From assembly GCF_034366785.1 (NCBI RefSeq), contig NZ_CP112932.1:986001-1050000 (forward strand): a DNA stretch of 64,000 bases, read 5' to 3'. Source of the DNA: Candidatus Trichorickettsia mobilis. Its GTDB lineage: Bacteria > Pseudomonadota > Alphaproteobacteria > Rickettsiales > Rickettsiaceae. Positions 55,943 through 64,000 of the stretch are shown piece after piece; within the stretch, counting starts at the first letter, position 1; each line of letters opens with the position of its first letter. Made by a program: the position numbers and the translations under genes. The notes under the pieces were generated by a model. The model saw only the letters and a program-made list of their open reading frames with translations, made no database searches and was not told where the DNA came from.

Positions 55943-57961
55943 TCATGATGATTGATATTGGTTAACATCTCCAATTACGGTCATATCAGAAGTGTCAACA
56001 CTGTATGGAATCATTTGCTCTATTTGTGCTATCTCTAATAGATCATGAGCTTTGATGTGCATGATTTCTTGGTCATCTTTAAGTTCAAGCATTTTATTTA
56101 AATACTCAACCTTTTGTGCTAATAGATCATGTTTTAGTTGTAGATTTTGTTGATCCCCACCTTGTTGTTGCTCAAGCTGTGCAATTCTAAGGTGTAGTAT
56201 GTTACCTTGAGTCTCATAAGCTTCATAAGTATCAACAGGTAGTAATGCTAGTGCTTGCTCGTAGCATTCAGCAGCTTGCGCTAAGTCTTCTAGTTCGCCT
56301 GACTTGACAAGTGCTATAGCTTTATCAAAGTAAAGTTCAATATTGTTAGGTGTTAATTTTATTGCTTGTTCAAAAAATAGCGCTGCTTCTTCATACTGGC
56401 CTAACAGACAAAGAGCGTAGCCACAATTTTTATAAGCACTAACATTAGTTTTATCGTACTGAATTACGGTCTGAAAACACTCAATTGCTTGACTATAATT
56501 CTGTAAACCACTATGAGCTATAGCTAGATTGTAGCAAGTATCAACATATTTTTTAGCATCTAACAACATTAGTATTTCCTCGCTATTATGTGCAAGTGCT
56601 TTGTTATAATAGGATATTGCCTCTGAATATTGCTCCAATTGTTGCAAAGTATATGCGATACAAAAAGAAATAGGCTGATACTCAGGTGATCGTTGATAGT
56701 TGGCGTTAAACTTTTCTATAATTTGAAAATATTTAAGCACTTCAGCAAAATCATTGGCGCTAAAGAGTTCTTGAGCATTATCAAATAGTAGGTTAATAAT
56801 CTCAGTTTGAGATTCGATAATTTCGTGATAGTTAAAGTTTAATTTATGCTGCAGTACATCGAAATACTCCTTTATTTTTACTAACATACTACATTGTGAT
56901 TGTAGGTCATTTAGTTGGAGCTTGCTTTGTTTTCTAATATTATATACTAGTTGTTGATACGTACCATCATGCTGATCGCTATAATGACTATAATTCTTCA
57001 TACCGGTAGTAAGTATTGACATCGTGTCCGCTAAACATTCAAGTACTTTGTCAATTTTGTGCAACTTACAATAGCTTTGAATAATATTAGCATGAGCAGC
57101 ATGATTTTTATAATCTAACTCATGTGTTTTGTGTAGGAAACCAAGCGCTGATTGATAATCACCAAAATGCATAAGAAGTTTAGCGTAGCTTAAATGAGCG
57201 CCGACATGATTAGAATCACAAATTGTTGCGGTCTTAAAATACTTTTCTGCTTCTTTGTAATTTTGCAAATTAGTATATACTAGAGCTAAATTGTAACAAA
57301 TATCAGCGTATTTCTCTTTATCCAGCTTTGTTATCATATTCTCATTCTTACTCTGTATTTGTGTACGTGCTTTATTATAATATTCTATTGCCTCTGAATA
57401 TTGCTCTAATTTTGAGTAAGTATTTGCAATATTAAAAGAAACAAGTTGATATTGAGATGTTCGCTGGTAGTTAGGATATACATTATCTATAGCTTGATAG
57501 AACTTAAGTGCATTGCCAAAATCGCCTGTATTAAAGAGCTCCTCACCTTGGCTATGTAGCAAATTTGTAAGATAAGTATCATCTTCTTTCAAATGAGAAA
57601 GATCAATCTCAGGTATAAGTGCAAGCACGGAATCACGATACTCATTAATCTTTTCATATTGCCCAGAAAATTTGCAAATATTTATAGCATGAAGATAGGA
57701 TTTAGCACAAAGTTCGAGATGTGTATTAAGTGCAATTACTTTGAGATAACATTCTTGCGCCTTATTATATTGTCTTATAGCTTCGTAAGCATTAGCTATA
57801 TTATAATTAAGGTTGCTATCTTTGGTGATAGCTACTGGTATTAGCTGGGCTAACTCCTGATAGCTGATGATTGCTTGTGCATAATTGCCCAAACTTAGTT
57901 GGGTATTTATGATATTTATAGATTCTAGATACTCATGGTCGCTTGTGTTGAATTTACTCAT
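55943..57961 (-). CDS. Tetratricopeptide-repeat protein
   Basis: 672 residues without signal peptide or membrane helix. TPR units run almost end to end: YNIANAYEAIRQYNKAQECY, FNIANTYSKLEQYSEAIEYY, YNLALVYTNLQNYKEAEKYF, and again in the second half FCIAYTLQQLEQYSEAISYY and YNLAIAHSGLQNYSQAIECF. The two halves repeat the same order, so the gene arose by internal duplication. TPR proteins mediate protein-protein contacts; in intracellular bacteria some act on the host. The role is unknown. Confidence 0.85.
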   Translation of the reverse strand: MSKFNTSDHEYLESINIINTQLSLGNYAQAIISYQELAQLIPVAITKDSNLNYNIANAYEAIRQYNKAQECYLKVIALNTHLELCAKSYLHAINICKFSGQYEKINEYRDSVLALIPEIDLSHLKEDDTYLTNLLHSQGEELFNTGDFGNALKFYQAIDNVYPNYQRTSQYQLVSFNIANTYSKLEQYSEAIEYYNKARTQIQSKNENMITKLDKEKYADICYNLALVYTNLQNYKEAEKYFKTATICDSNHVGAHLSYAKLLMHFGDYQSALGFLHKTHELDYKNHAAHANIIQSYCKLHKIDKVLECLADTMSILTTGMKNYSHYSDQHDGTYQQLVYNIRKQSKLQLNDLQSQCSMLVKIKEYFDVLQHKLNFNYHEIIESQTEIINLLFDNAQELFSANDFAEVLKYFQIIEKFNANYQRSPEYQPISFCIAYTLQQLEQYSEAISYYNKALAHNSEEILMLLDAKKYVDTCYNLAIAHSGLQNYSQAIECFQTVIQYDKTNVSAYKNCGYALCLLGQYEEAALFFEQAIKLTPNNIELYFDKAIALVKSGELEDLAQAAECYEQALALLPVDTYEAYETQGNILHLRIAQLEQQQGGDQQNLQLKHDLLAQKVEYLNKMLELKDDQEIMHIKAHDLLEIAQIEQMIPYSVDTSDMTVIGDVNQYQSS

Positions 57962-58058
57962 AATAATTTAACCTTATATTTAATATTATTACATATTATA
58001 TTAAAATATGCAATTGAATTATAATATAATAATTAATAATTTTAAATTTCTTGTATAA

Positions 58059-59465
58059 TTAAGCAAGTAAGATATAAGCTAGTGTCAAGAAAGTAAAAAA
58101 TCCTGATGCATCGGTAATAGTTGTCAGAAATACGCCAGAGGCTGTAGCGGGATCAATATCAAGTTTTTCTAAAGCGATTGGGACCATCGCTCCAAATAAT
58201 CCGGCGATAATAAAATTGATGAATATTGCGCTGCCAAAAATAATGCTAAGATATAAATCCGTAAAAATGGCTAAACTGGCGCTGGCGCTGATGCATGCAA
58301 AAAGAAATCCATTCAATCCACATACCATAGTTTCTTTTAAAATCACTTTGATTATATTAGTATGATTAATATCTTTATTAGCTAAGGCACGGACGGTGAC
58401 AGTCATAGCTTGAGTGCCGGCGTTTCCTCCCATAGAAGCCACTATTGGCATAATTACTGCAAGAGTAATTAATTGCTTTAAGGTGGCGCTAAATTGTCCA
58501 ATAATCAGTGATGTCACAAAAGCGGTGATTAAATTGATAAACAACCAGGGAAAGCGGTGTCGAGCTGTATGAAAGATGGTAAGAAAGGTGTCTCTAGTAT
58601 GAATTCCACCAAGTTGCATAATTTCTTTTTCTGTTTGTTGGTCAACAATATAAATCATGTTATTTACAGATACGCTACCGATTAATTTACCGCTCTTACT
58701 TACCACTGGTACAATAGTTAGGGCATACTTCTTAAATATAAAAGCAATGTCAGTAAGTGGGGTCAAAGTGTTGGCTACTTTGAATTCACTATTCATAATT
58801 TCTCTAATCATGGTACGTCTATAATATTTAAGCAAGGTACTAAGTAAAATATTGCCTACAGGACGATAGCGGTTGTCTACTACGATTGCTGCGTGAAAAT
58901 CACGTTGTGGATGAGTTTGACGAATAAAATCAATAGCTTGACCCACTGTCCAATATTCTTGAAAAGAAATAAAATTTCTTTCTACGATCCTACCGACAGT
59001 ATCTTCTGGATAAGTAAATCCTTCGATGATTTGTTGTTGTTTATCGTTATTGAAATTGGCGACAATCAGTTGTTTGACTTCATCGTCGATAGTTTCTATG
59101 ACTTCAATGGCATCTTCTATCGCTAATTGATCAAGTAGAGCGCAAGATTTTTCAATGCCAAGTACTTCGATTACTGAATGTTTTGCATTATCACTAAGCC
59201 ATAGCATGGTTTCTGGTTTGATCTTGTCACTTAAAAGTGGCAAGATCTTTTTATGAAGTTTATCATTAGCATTATCTAAAAAATCTGCAAGCTCTGAGTA
59301 ATGTAGTGTAGTCAAAATAGCTATTGCTTGCTCTAACCTGTCGTGATTAATTAAATCAATAATATGTTCGAAAGTTTCGATGAATGCTTCATAATTATCG
59401 GCTGATATTTTTTCTGGTGCATACATGTTTTTGACACTAGGAATTTTGTATAAGTAATCATCCAA
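58059..59465 (-). CDS. mgtE: Magnesium transporter MgtE
   Basis: Mg2+ channel. 468 residues: N domain (MgtE_N superhelix, about 30-160), two CBS domains (about 165-285, e.g. IMNSEFKVANTLTPLTDIAF), then five transmembrane helices with IMPIVASMGGNAGTQAM (the conserved Gly-Gly-Asn-x-Gly-x-Gln), LFGAMVPIALEKLDIDPATASG and the final helix. The cytoplasmic domains gate the pore by sensing Mg2+. The RNA leader was not seen to hold a riboswitch. Confidence 0.95.
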   Translation of the reverse strand: MDDYLYKIPSVKNMYAPEKISADNYEAFIETFEHIIDLINHDRLEQAIAILTTLHYSELADFLDNANDKLHKKILPLLSDKIKPETMLWLSDNAKHSVIEVLGIEKSCALLDQLAIEDAIEVIETIDDEVKQLIVANFNNDKQQQIIEGFTYPEDTVGRIVERNFISFQEYWTVGQAIDFIRQTHPQRDFHAAIVVDNRYRPVGNILLSTLLKYYRRTMIREIMNSEFKVANTLTPLTDIAFIFKKYALTIVPVVSKSGKLIGSVSVNNMIYIVDQQTEKEIMQLGGIHTRDTFLTIFHTARHRFPWLFINLITAFVTSLIIGQFSATLKQLITLAVIMPIVASMGGNAGTQAMTVTVRALANKDINHTNIIKVILKETMVCGLNGFLFACISASASLAIFTDLYLSIIFGSAIFINFIIAGLFGAMVPIALEKLDIDPATASGVFLTTITDASGFFTFLTLAYILLA

Positions 59466-59504
59466 CTTCGCTCTGAAGTTAGTAGGAAGATAAATTTATA
59501 AGTG

Positions 59505-59590
59505 GAGAGTGTTCAATAAACCATGCGCGTCAAGTTAAGTAATCTTCTCTTTTTCCTTAACTTGAGGTGTAGGTTTCTGCGAATATTCTC
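59505..59590. repeat. Dispersed repeat family B, short copy 6
   Basis: 86 bp with only the terminal parts of the family: GAGAGTGTTCAATAAACCAT, GCGTCAAGTTAAG, then CTTTTTCCTTAACTTGA and GGTTTCTGCGAATATTCTC. The ends are inverted, so this is an internally deleted palindromic copy that reveals the family's terminal repeats. Confidence 0.75.
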
Positions 59591-59632
59591 ATAAAGACTT
59601 AATAAGTAAAATAGATATTTATTTTAAGTTTT

Positions 59633-59717
59633 TGGTGCGGTCGAGAAGATTTGAACTTCCACTCTGAGTCAGAACAGCACCCTCAATGCTGCGCGTCTAC
59701 CATTCCGCCACGACCGC
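59633..59717 (-). tRNA. tRNA-Leu (anticodon GAG)
   Basis: Class II tRNA with a variable arm. Acceptor GCGGTCG/CGACCGC, D arm GGCGGAATGGTAGACGC, anticodon stem CAGCA/TGCTG with loop TTGAGGG (anticodon GAG), T arm with AGTTCAAATCT, discriminator A and encoded CCA. Confidence 0.94.
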
Positions 59718-59813
59718 TTATTAATATTGTTAAATACTCGTTTATAGCAAATTATCTAGTTATAATCAACAACAGTGACGAGATATATTCTTAAGTTGCA
59801 GTTTTTTTGCTAA

Positions 59814-59958
59814 GAGCCTGTCAGATCAGTAGATATAAGAGAGGAATTTTTAGAAAAAACGAAGTCGGGTGCCGCAAGCAGTCTCTAGTTTGTTGCGGAA
59901 CGGAAATGAATTTTGAGTGAGCAAAATTACCTCTTAGATGCACTGATCTGACAGGCTC
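59814..59958. mobile_element. Family D MITE-like element, copy 3
   Basis: 145 bp with ends GAGCCTGTCAGATCAGTAGA and its complement. Flanks are TAA on the left and TTA on the right, both of TNA form though not identical. The core contains AAAACGAAGTCGGGTGCCGC and GTTGCGGAACGGAAATGA. It lies directly downstream of the bolA stop. Confidence 0.8.
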
Positions 59959-59965
59959 TTAGAAT

Positions 59966-60220
59966 TTAAGTGCAAATTTTGATCGATAATGCATGTAGCC
60001 CGTTATTAAACTCATCATCTAATAACTTATTAATGATGTTGTGTTGTTCTAAGCGAGTTTTTTCTTTAAGTATATCAGCCGATATTTTAATGAAAAAATG
60101 AGTTTCAGAATCATCGGCATGTTCGGCATGTCCAACGTGTAAAGATGTTTGGTCAATAATTTCGAGATGATGAGGTTTTAGCGCAGCTAATTTTTGCTTT
60201 ATCCGTTCACTACGTTGCAT
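59966..60220 (-). CDS. bolA: BolA-family protein
   Basis: A small Fe-S or redox-linked regulator that pairs with monothiol glutaredoxins. 84 residues: N-terminal MQRSERIKQKLAALKPHHLE, conserved HVGHAEHADDSETHFFIKIS (with the invariant His residues), and C-terminal LDDEFNNGLHALSIKI. The family D element begins just after its stop codon. Confidence 0.93.
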   Translation of the reverse strand: MQRSERIKQKLAALKPHHLEIIDQTSLHVGHAEHADDSETHFFIKISADILKEKTRLEQHNIINKLLDDEFNNGLHALSIKICT

Positions 60221-60475
60221 ATTTGATTACTTGCTATTAGATTTTTGTTAGTATACTGTTAATGCATCAACAAATATAGATATACCTGCGATACTTCAAG
60301 ATTTGATGTAACAAATTTGGAGATTCGTACGTCTTCGTGTGTTAGTTAATATATTGCGGATGCTTACCATTCGTTTTTTTTAGTAACTTTTTAATATCTT
60401 GGTATTATTAAGTTATTGTTTTGATAAGCGCTAATAGACTTCATATCTGGTTGTGAAAGGTATATTTAGAAATTT

Positions 60476-61687
60476 ATGTTAAACATAGAGTCAACAGAAG
60501 ATATCCAAATACAAATTAATGATATGCAATCTGGTTATTGTGTATTAATTAAATTGATTAATTACGATGAGTTACAAGCTGTTTGTGGTTTTGCTATTGC
60601 TAAACATATAATGAATGATCTTAATAAAATTATAAGACAAGTTTGTCACGAGATGATAACACCGGCTTATAGTAAAATTGAACATAATAAAGTATTAGTG
60701 ATTTTACCTAACAGCGATCATGAGTTAATAAAGAAATTTGTCTATAAAGCTTATACTGCATCGCAGCTATATACCAATGAACAAATTGAGTTCGCTTATA
60801 TGAATTGTAAAATTGCTAGCATTGATTTTCCTGGAGCTAGCAATAATGCTGATGAGATATACGCTCTTTTGGCCGGATTATTGGTTCATGATAAAGATCG
60901 TAGTTGTTATTATAAATCCTATGACAGTCGATTACATAATTTAGAAATTATTAAAACCTCTAATAAAAAACTAAATAAGCTAAGGAAAGCTCTAGAGAGT
61001 AATACTGTGGTCTTTGCATATCAACCAATAGTAGATCGTAAAACTGGCCATACGCATTACTATGAATGTCTACTGAGAATGCCTGATGATCATAATAATT
61101 TAGTATCTGTAGGTGGAGTGATTCAAGATGCAGAAAGTAAAGGATTGATTAATATAATCGATCAAATTGTGCTCAGAATGGCGGTAAATGAATTGGTAAA
61201 TGCATCTGAGATTAGTTTGTCGGTTAATATATCAAATATTGGTATTTTAGATAGTTATTTACTTGAAATAGCGGAGAGTTTGTTAAGAAAACATAGTGAT
61301 GTAGCATCACGATTAATTATTGAGATTACTGAAACATCAATAAATGAAGATTATGAAAACACCAAAATGTTTATTGATAGATTGCACAAGTTTGGTTGTA
61401 GGTTTGCTTTAGATGATTTTGGTTCTGGTTTCACTTCATTCAAGCAACTCCAGAATTTGCCAATCGATATTATTAAGATTGATGGTAGTTATATACGTAA
61501 CGTTGTTAATGATCGACATAGTCAGTATTTTGTTGAGACTTTAGTTAAGATTTCTGAAGAGTTAGGTATAAAAACTGTTGCTGAATTTGTTGAAAATGGT
61601 GAAATTGCCAAATTTTTGATTGATATAAAAGTAGATGGTATGCAGGGTAATTTCTTTTCGCCGGCTTCTAGTAAAAGAAATTTATAA
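60476..61687 (+). CDS. EAL-domain protein (cyclic-di-GMP phosphodiesterase or sensor)
   Basis: 403 residues. The N-terminal half (about 1-170) has a degenerate GGDEF-like pattern (CVLIKLINYDELQAVCGFA; KVLVILPN) without the GGDEF motif. The EAL domain starts near 180: FAYQPIVDRKTGH, YECLLRM (EAL reads ECL; the catalytic Glu is kept), NISNIGI, IEITETS, FALDDFGSGFTSFKQL (DDFG) and KIDGSYI, VAEFVEN. Metal-binding and catalytic residues thus seem present, so it could hydrolyse c-di-GMP. It is directly upstream of fliI, so a role in motility control is likely. Confidence 0.85.
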   Translation: MLNIESTEDIQIQINDMQSGYCVLIKLINYDELQAVCGFAIAKHIMNDLNKIIRQVCHEMITPAYSKIEHNKVLVILPNSDHELIKKFVYKAYTASQLYTNEQIEFAYMNCKIASIDFPGASNNADEIYALLAGLLVHDKDRSCYYKSYDSRLHNLEIIKTSNKKLNKLRKALESNTVVFAYQPIVDRKTGHTHYYECLLRMPDDHNNLVSVGGVIQDAESKGLINIIDQIVLRMAVNELVNASEISLSVNISNIGILDSYLLEIAESLLRKHSDVASRLIIEITETSINEDYENTKMFIDRLHKFGCRFALDDFGSGFTSFKQLQNLPIDIIKIDGSYIRNVVNDRHSQYFVETLVKISEELGIKTVAEFVENGEIAKFLIDIKVDGMQGNFFSPASSKRNL

Positions 61688-61690
61688 AAT

Positions 61691-61720
61691 AGACCTCTCT
61701 CGTGTGATTAAGAGAGCTCT
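61691..61720. repeat. Short palindrome with family C ends
   Basis: 30 bp: AGACCTCTCT, a spacer, and AGAGAGCTCT, flanked by AAT and ATT. It lies between the EAL gene and fliI. It could be a remnant of a family C element, or an RNA hairpin between the two genes. Confidence 0.5.
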
Positions 61721-61749
61721 ATTAAATCTTCTCCTTAAGGAATGGTATT

Positions 61750-63087
61750 ATGAATATTATCTCGGGTTTTGAGTGTCTACGACAGCAAGTTGAAGATATT
61801 AACTCATTGAAAATTTACGGTAAAGTTATATCGATTAAAGGTATTCTGATTGAATGCAATGGAATTAATGATTTCGTAGCGATTGGTTCAAGGTGTAAAA
61901 TACGAGACATCCAAAAAACACAAGAAATTCTCTGTGAAGTAGTGGGTTTTAGTAATGATACAGTGTTGTTAATGTCATTTAATGATACTGAGGGTATAGG
62001 CTCTGGCGCTTTAGTCGAAGTATATCGACATGATAACGTTATAGCTCCCGATATGTCATGGCTTGGACGGATAGTTAATGCTTTTGGCGAGCCTATAGAT
62101 GAACTTGGTCCATTAAAAGTTGGTGGATCAGCTTATCAGTTGAAGGCTCAACCACCGGCTTCACAAAAACGTGGGCGGATTGGAGCTAAAATTGATCTTG
62201 GAGTTAAAGTAATAGATACGTTTGCCAGTTGCTGTTATGGTCAAAGAATGGGAATATTTGCTGGAAGCGGTGTTGGTAAATCTGTATTAATTTCTATGCT
62301 TACGAAATATGCAGCGACAGATGTCAAGGTGATTGGGTTGGTAGGAGAGCGTAGTAGAGAGGTAAAGGAATTTATAGAAGAATATTTAGGAGCAGATGGG
62401 TTAAAACAGGCAGTGATAGTTGTTGCTACCGGCGATGAGTCGGCGCTGCTGCGTAAACGAGCAGCTTATACGACGATGGCTATTGCTGAATATTTTCGTG
62501 ATCATGGCAAAGAAGTATTATGTATTATTGATTCAATTACGAGATTTGCCATGGCTCAACGTGAGATAGGTTTAGCTATCGGAGAACCGCCAACTACTAA
62601 AGGATATACACCATCGGTATTTAGTGAGTTACCGAAATTATTGGAAAGAGCTGGTCCTGGGGTTAATGGTGTAAATATCACTGGTTTATTTACTGTTTTA
62701 GTTGAAGGTGATGATCAAAATGAGCCGGTTAGTGATACGGTACGTGGTACGGTTGATGGTCATATAGTAATGGATAGAAGTATAGCTGAACGAGGAAGGT
62801 TTCCAGCTGTAGATGTGCTAAAAAGTGTATCTAGAGCGATGCCTCAGTGTAATTCAGATTTAGAAAACAGACAGGTCAATTTTGCCAAACGAATGTTGTC
62901 AATTTATCATGATATGGCTGAAATGATTAGGTTGGGTGCTTATAAAAAAGGTGCTGATCCTGATGTGGATTTAGCTATTAATTACTATAATAAGCTTGAG
63001 ACTTTTCTTAGTCAAAAACCGAATGAAATCTGTGCTATGAGTGAAAGTTATCAGCAGTTAGGGGATATCTTAAGCATCAAAGAATAG
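61750..63087 (+). CDS. fliI: Flagellar export ATPase FliI
   Basis: The ATPase of the flagellar type III export apparatus. 445 residues: N-terminal domain, Walker A AGSGVGKSVLISML near residue 172, VIGLVGERSREVKEF, Walker B LCIIDSITRFAMAQREIG, and AGPGVNGVNITGLFTVLVEG. F1-beta-like fold with FliI signature. The ribosome site AAGG is about eight bases upstream. fliJ follows after 12 bases in the same operon. Confidence 0.97.
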   Translation: MNIISGFECLRQQVEDINSLKIYGKVISIKGILIECNGINDFVAIGSRCKIRDIQKTQEILCEVVGFSNDTVLLMSFNDTEGIGSGALVEVYRHDNVIAPDMSWLGRIVNAFGEPIDELGPLKVGGSAYQLKAQPPASQKRGRIGAKIDLGVKVIDTFASCCYGQRMGIFAGSGVGKSVLISMLTKYAATDVKVIGLVGERSREVKEFIEEYLGADGLKQAVIVVATGDESALLRKRAAYTTMAIAEYFRDHGKEVLCIIDSITRFAMAQREIGLAIGEPPTTKGYTPSVFSELPKLLERAGPGVNGVNITGLFTVLVEGDDQNEPVSDTVRGTVDGHIVMDRSIAERGRFPAVDVLKSVSRAMPQCNSDLENRQVNFAKRMLSIYHDMAEMIRLGAYKKGADPDVDLAINYYNKLETFLSQKPNEICAMSESYQQLGDILSIKE

Positions 63088-63099
63088 AGTTTATAATTA

Positions 63100-63528
63100 A
63101 TGGTAGCAAAAAAAATTAAAACTTTTAAAACGTTAATTAGGCTTCATGAAGATAAGCTCAATGGGTTACGTCGTAAAATTAATGATTTGGATATCGAGAG
63201 AAGTAATTTAAATAAATCTTTAACGGAGCTTGTGAGCCAAGCTGTTATAGAAGCCAATAAGTATACAGGTAGTGAATATGCGTTCATTTTAGATACTTAT
63301 TTAAAACATGTTGAAAATAGTAGAAAACGTTTGCTTGAACAAATCTACTCTTTAGACTATAGAATCTCGCAGTTACAGTTAGAATTATCAGTACAGTTTG
63401 CGGAGTTAAAAAAATTTGAAATTGCTCAGCAAAATCGTGTCAATATCTACCAGGAAAAAGCCAGACAGGCTGAAACTAAGTTTTTCGATGAATTAAATGT
63501 TATGAAAATAAATTCTAAATCAAGCTGA
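63100..63528 (+). CDS. fliJ: Flagellar export protein FliJ
   Basis: Soluble coiled-coil partner of FliI, similar to the gamma subunit of F1, required for efficient export. 142 residues, almost entirely two long helices (LIRLHEDKLNGLRRKINDLD; ENSRKRLLEQIYSLDYRISQ; KKFEIAQQNRVNIYQEKARQ). Size, helical nature and position right after fliI support the call; sequence conservation in FliJ is generally low. Confidence 0.85.
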   Translation: MVAKKIKTFKTLIRLHEDKLNGLRRKINDLDIERSNLNKSLTELVSQAVIEANKYTGSEYAFILDTYLKHVENSRKRLLEQIYSLDYRISQLQLELSVQFAELKKFEIAQQNRVNIYQEKARQAETKFFDELNVMKINSKSS

Positions 63529-63533
63529 TTTTG

Positions 63534-63888
63534 AGAGAGTGGTTAATAAACCATATGCGTCAAGTTAAGGAAAAAGAGACGATATGAACCGTCATTGCTA
63601 GTCCACCTGGGGTTTTCCTTATAACTATCGGATATCATTTCGGGATGACACTATCGGTAGTTATGCAGGTTCCTCAGTTCAGAAGCAAGTGTATTTGTCT
63701 CTTTATTCTTAACTTGATGCATATGGTTTATTAGACCTCTTGCATAACCTATTCCGGTTGGTAATTTTGTTGTCAAAACGCAGGCGAAGTTCCGCAGCAA
63801 ACAAGGGTACGCTACGGTACTCGATTTCGTTTTTCTTAAAAATTCCTCAACCGTCTCTAGGTTATGCAAGAGGTCTATTGAACACTCT
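63534..63888. repeat. Dispersed repeat family B, copy 7, interrupted by family C
   Basis: Ends GAGAGAGTGGTTAATAAACCA and GGTTTATT|GAACACTCTC. Inside are GCGTCAAGTTAAGGAAAAAG, ACCGTCATTGCTAGTCC and a TCGGATATCATTTCGGGATG stretch not seen in other copies. The right end is split by the family C element. Confidence 0.8.
63733..63876. mobile_element. Family C MITE-like element, copy 4, nested in family B
   Basis: 144 bp with ends AGACCTCTTGCATAACCTA and TAGGTTATGCAAGAGGTCT, flanked by ATT at 63730-63732 and 63877-63879. Removing it with one ATT restores the family B end GTTTATTGAACACTC, as found elsewhere. Confidence 0.92.
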
Positions 63889-63944
63889 CGATTTTGATGA
63901 CAAAATTACAAACCAGCTATAAATTAAGTTATGAAAGAGGTCTA

Positions 63945-64000
63945 ATGATAATACTTGGTATTGATCCTGGTTTAGTTAGAGTAGGGTGGGCTGTGATTAC
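63945..64000 (+). CDS. ruvC: Holliday junction resolvase RuvC (5' part only)
   Basis: Cut by the window end after 18 codons. The start MIILGIDPGLVRVGWAVI matches RuvC, with the catalytic Asp7 in GIDPG. AGAGG lies upstream of the ATG within an AGAGGTCT word like the ends of family C elements. RuvC resolves Holliday junctions with RuvAB. Confidence 0.9.
   Translation, partial: MIILGIDPGLVRVGWAVI

Larger units (their letters stand above)
59466..59965. other. Spacer with tRNA-Leu and two repeats
   Basis: It holds a short family B repeat (59505-59590), tRNA-Leu (59633-59717) and a family D element (59814-59958). No protein gene is seen. Confidence 0.7.
63529..63944. other. Repeat-filled spacer between fliJ and ruvC
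   Basis: No gene. A family B repeat runs from about 63534 to 63888 and is interrupted by a family C element at 63733-63876. GAAAGAGGTCT, another family C-like end, lies just before the ruvC ATG. Confidence 0.7.

Noticed and set aside
59466..59965. Magnesium riboswitch upstream of mgtE
   Set aside because: The upstream region holds a repeat and a tRNA gene; no M-box-like conserved helices could be recognised.
63740..63922. Open frames on both strands within the nested family C element
   Set aside because: The frames recur because the repeat core is free of stops, not because of coding selection.

Overview
The window is AT-rich and reads as a chromosome segment of an obligate intracellular alphaproteobacterium of the order Rickettsiales, most likely a flagellated member of Rickettsiaceae. 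The grounds are a gene for a Rickettsia-type 17 kDa glycine-zipper lipoprotein, a VirB4 of the P-type Rickettsiales secretion system beside a giant Cys-rich exported protein, in-frame and intergenic palindromic repeats, isolated tRNA genes, and scattered operons. Genus cannot be fixed from the sequence alone. Flagellar genes (motA, motB, fliR, flgL, flgK, flgI, fliI, fliJ and two smaller candidates) set it apart from Rickettsia proper.

Layout. 0.5-8.1 kb: pheS-pheT, then a convergent group of bcp peroxiredoxin, an LD-carboxypeptidase carrying an in-frame palindromic insertion, and an AsmA-like protein. 8.6-16.4 kb: HAD hydrolase, VirB4-like ATPase, 1260-residue Cys-rich exported protein. 16.5-18.0 kb: znuC-znuB. 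18.0-24.4 kb, minus strand: lpxD-fabZ-lpxA, lpxI, fabI and a DXD-type glycosyltransferase, i.e. lipid A and fatty acid synthesis interrupted by repeats. 24.9-31.5 kb: RDD protein, 17 kDa antigen, cation efflux, tadA, motA-motB, fliR, mannose-1-phosphate guanylyltransferase. 31.5-34.5 kb: a decayed mobile region with an IS6-type remnant, a 67 bp derivative of it, vapBC, a serine recombinase pseudogene and a broken ISL3-type transposase. 34.6-37.2 kb: tRNA-Arg and a two-gene unit whose larger product joins TPRs to a Cys/His amidohydrolase-like domain resembling NTAN1/CheD. 37.5-48.6 kb: ubiX, HU, a glutaredoxin, clpA, rplM-rpsI, tRNA-Met, rnd, a PAP2 phosphatase, an MBL hydrolase and cca. 48.8-54.8 kb: flgI, a rod-protein candidate, a FlgN-like protein, flgK and flgL. 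54.9-60.2 kb: kdsB, tRNA-Lys, a TPR protein, mgtE, tRNA-Leu, bolA. 60.5-64.0 kb: an EAL protein, fliI, fliJ and the start of ruvC.

The most striking layer is the repeats. At least six families of short dispersed elements fill the spacers and enter genes. One family (about 145 bp, ends AGACCTCT/AGAGGTCT) is flanked by a 3 bp ATT/AAT duplication at every well-preserved copy. A copy lies inside another repeat family, a short 54 bp version adds 19 codons in frame to a peptidase gene, and two copies place a Shine-Dalgarno-like sequence directly in front of lpxA and a glutaredoxin gene. A second family of about 145 bp (ends GAGCCTGTC/GACAGGCTC) has TNA duplications and shares its core with the first. 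The best candidate for new biology among the proteins is the TPR plus NTAN1/CheD-like protein and its small neighbour, which looks like a catalytically dead copy of the same fold.
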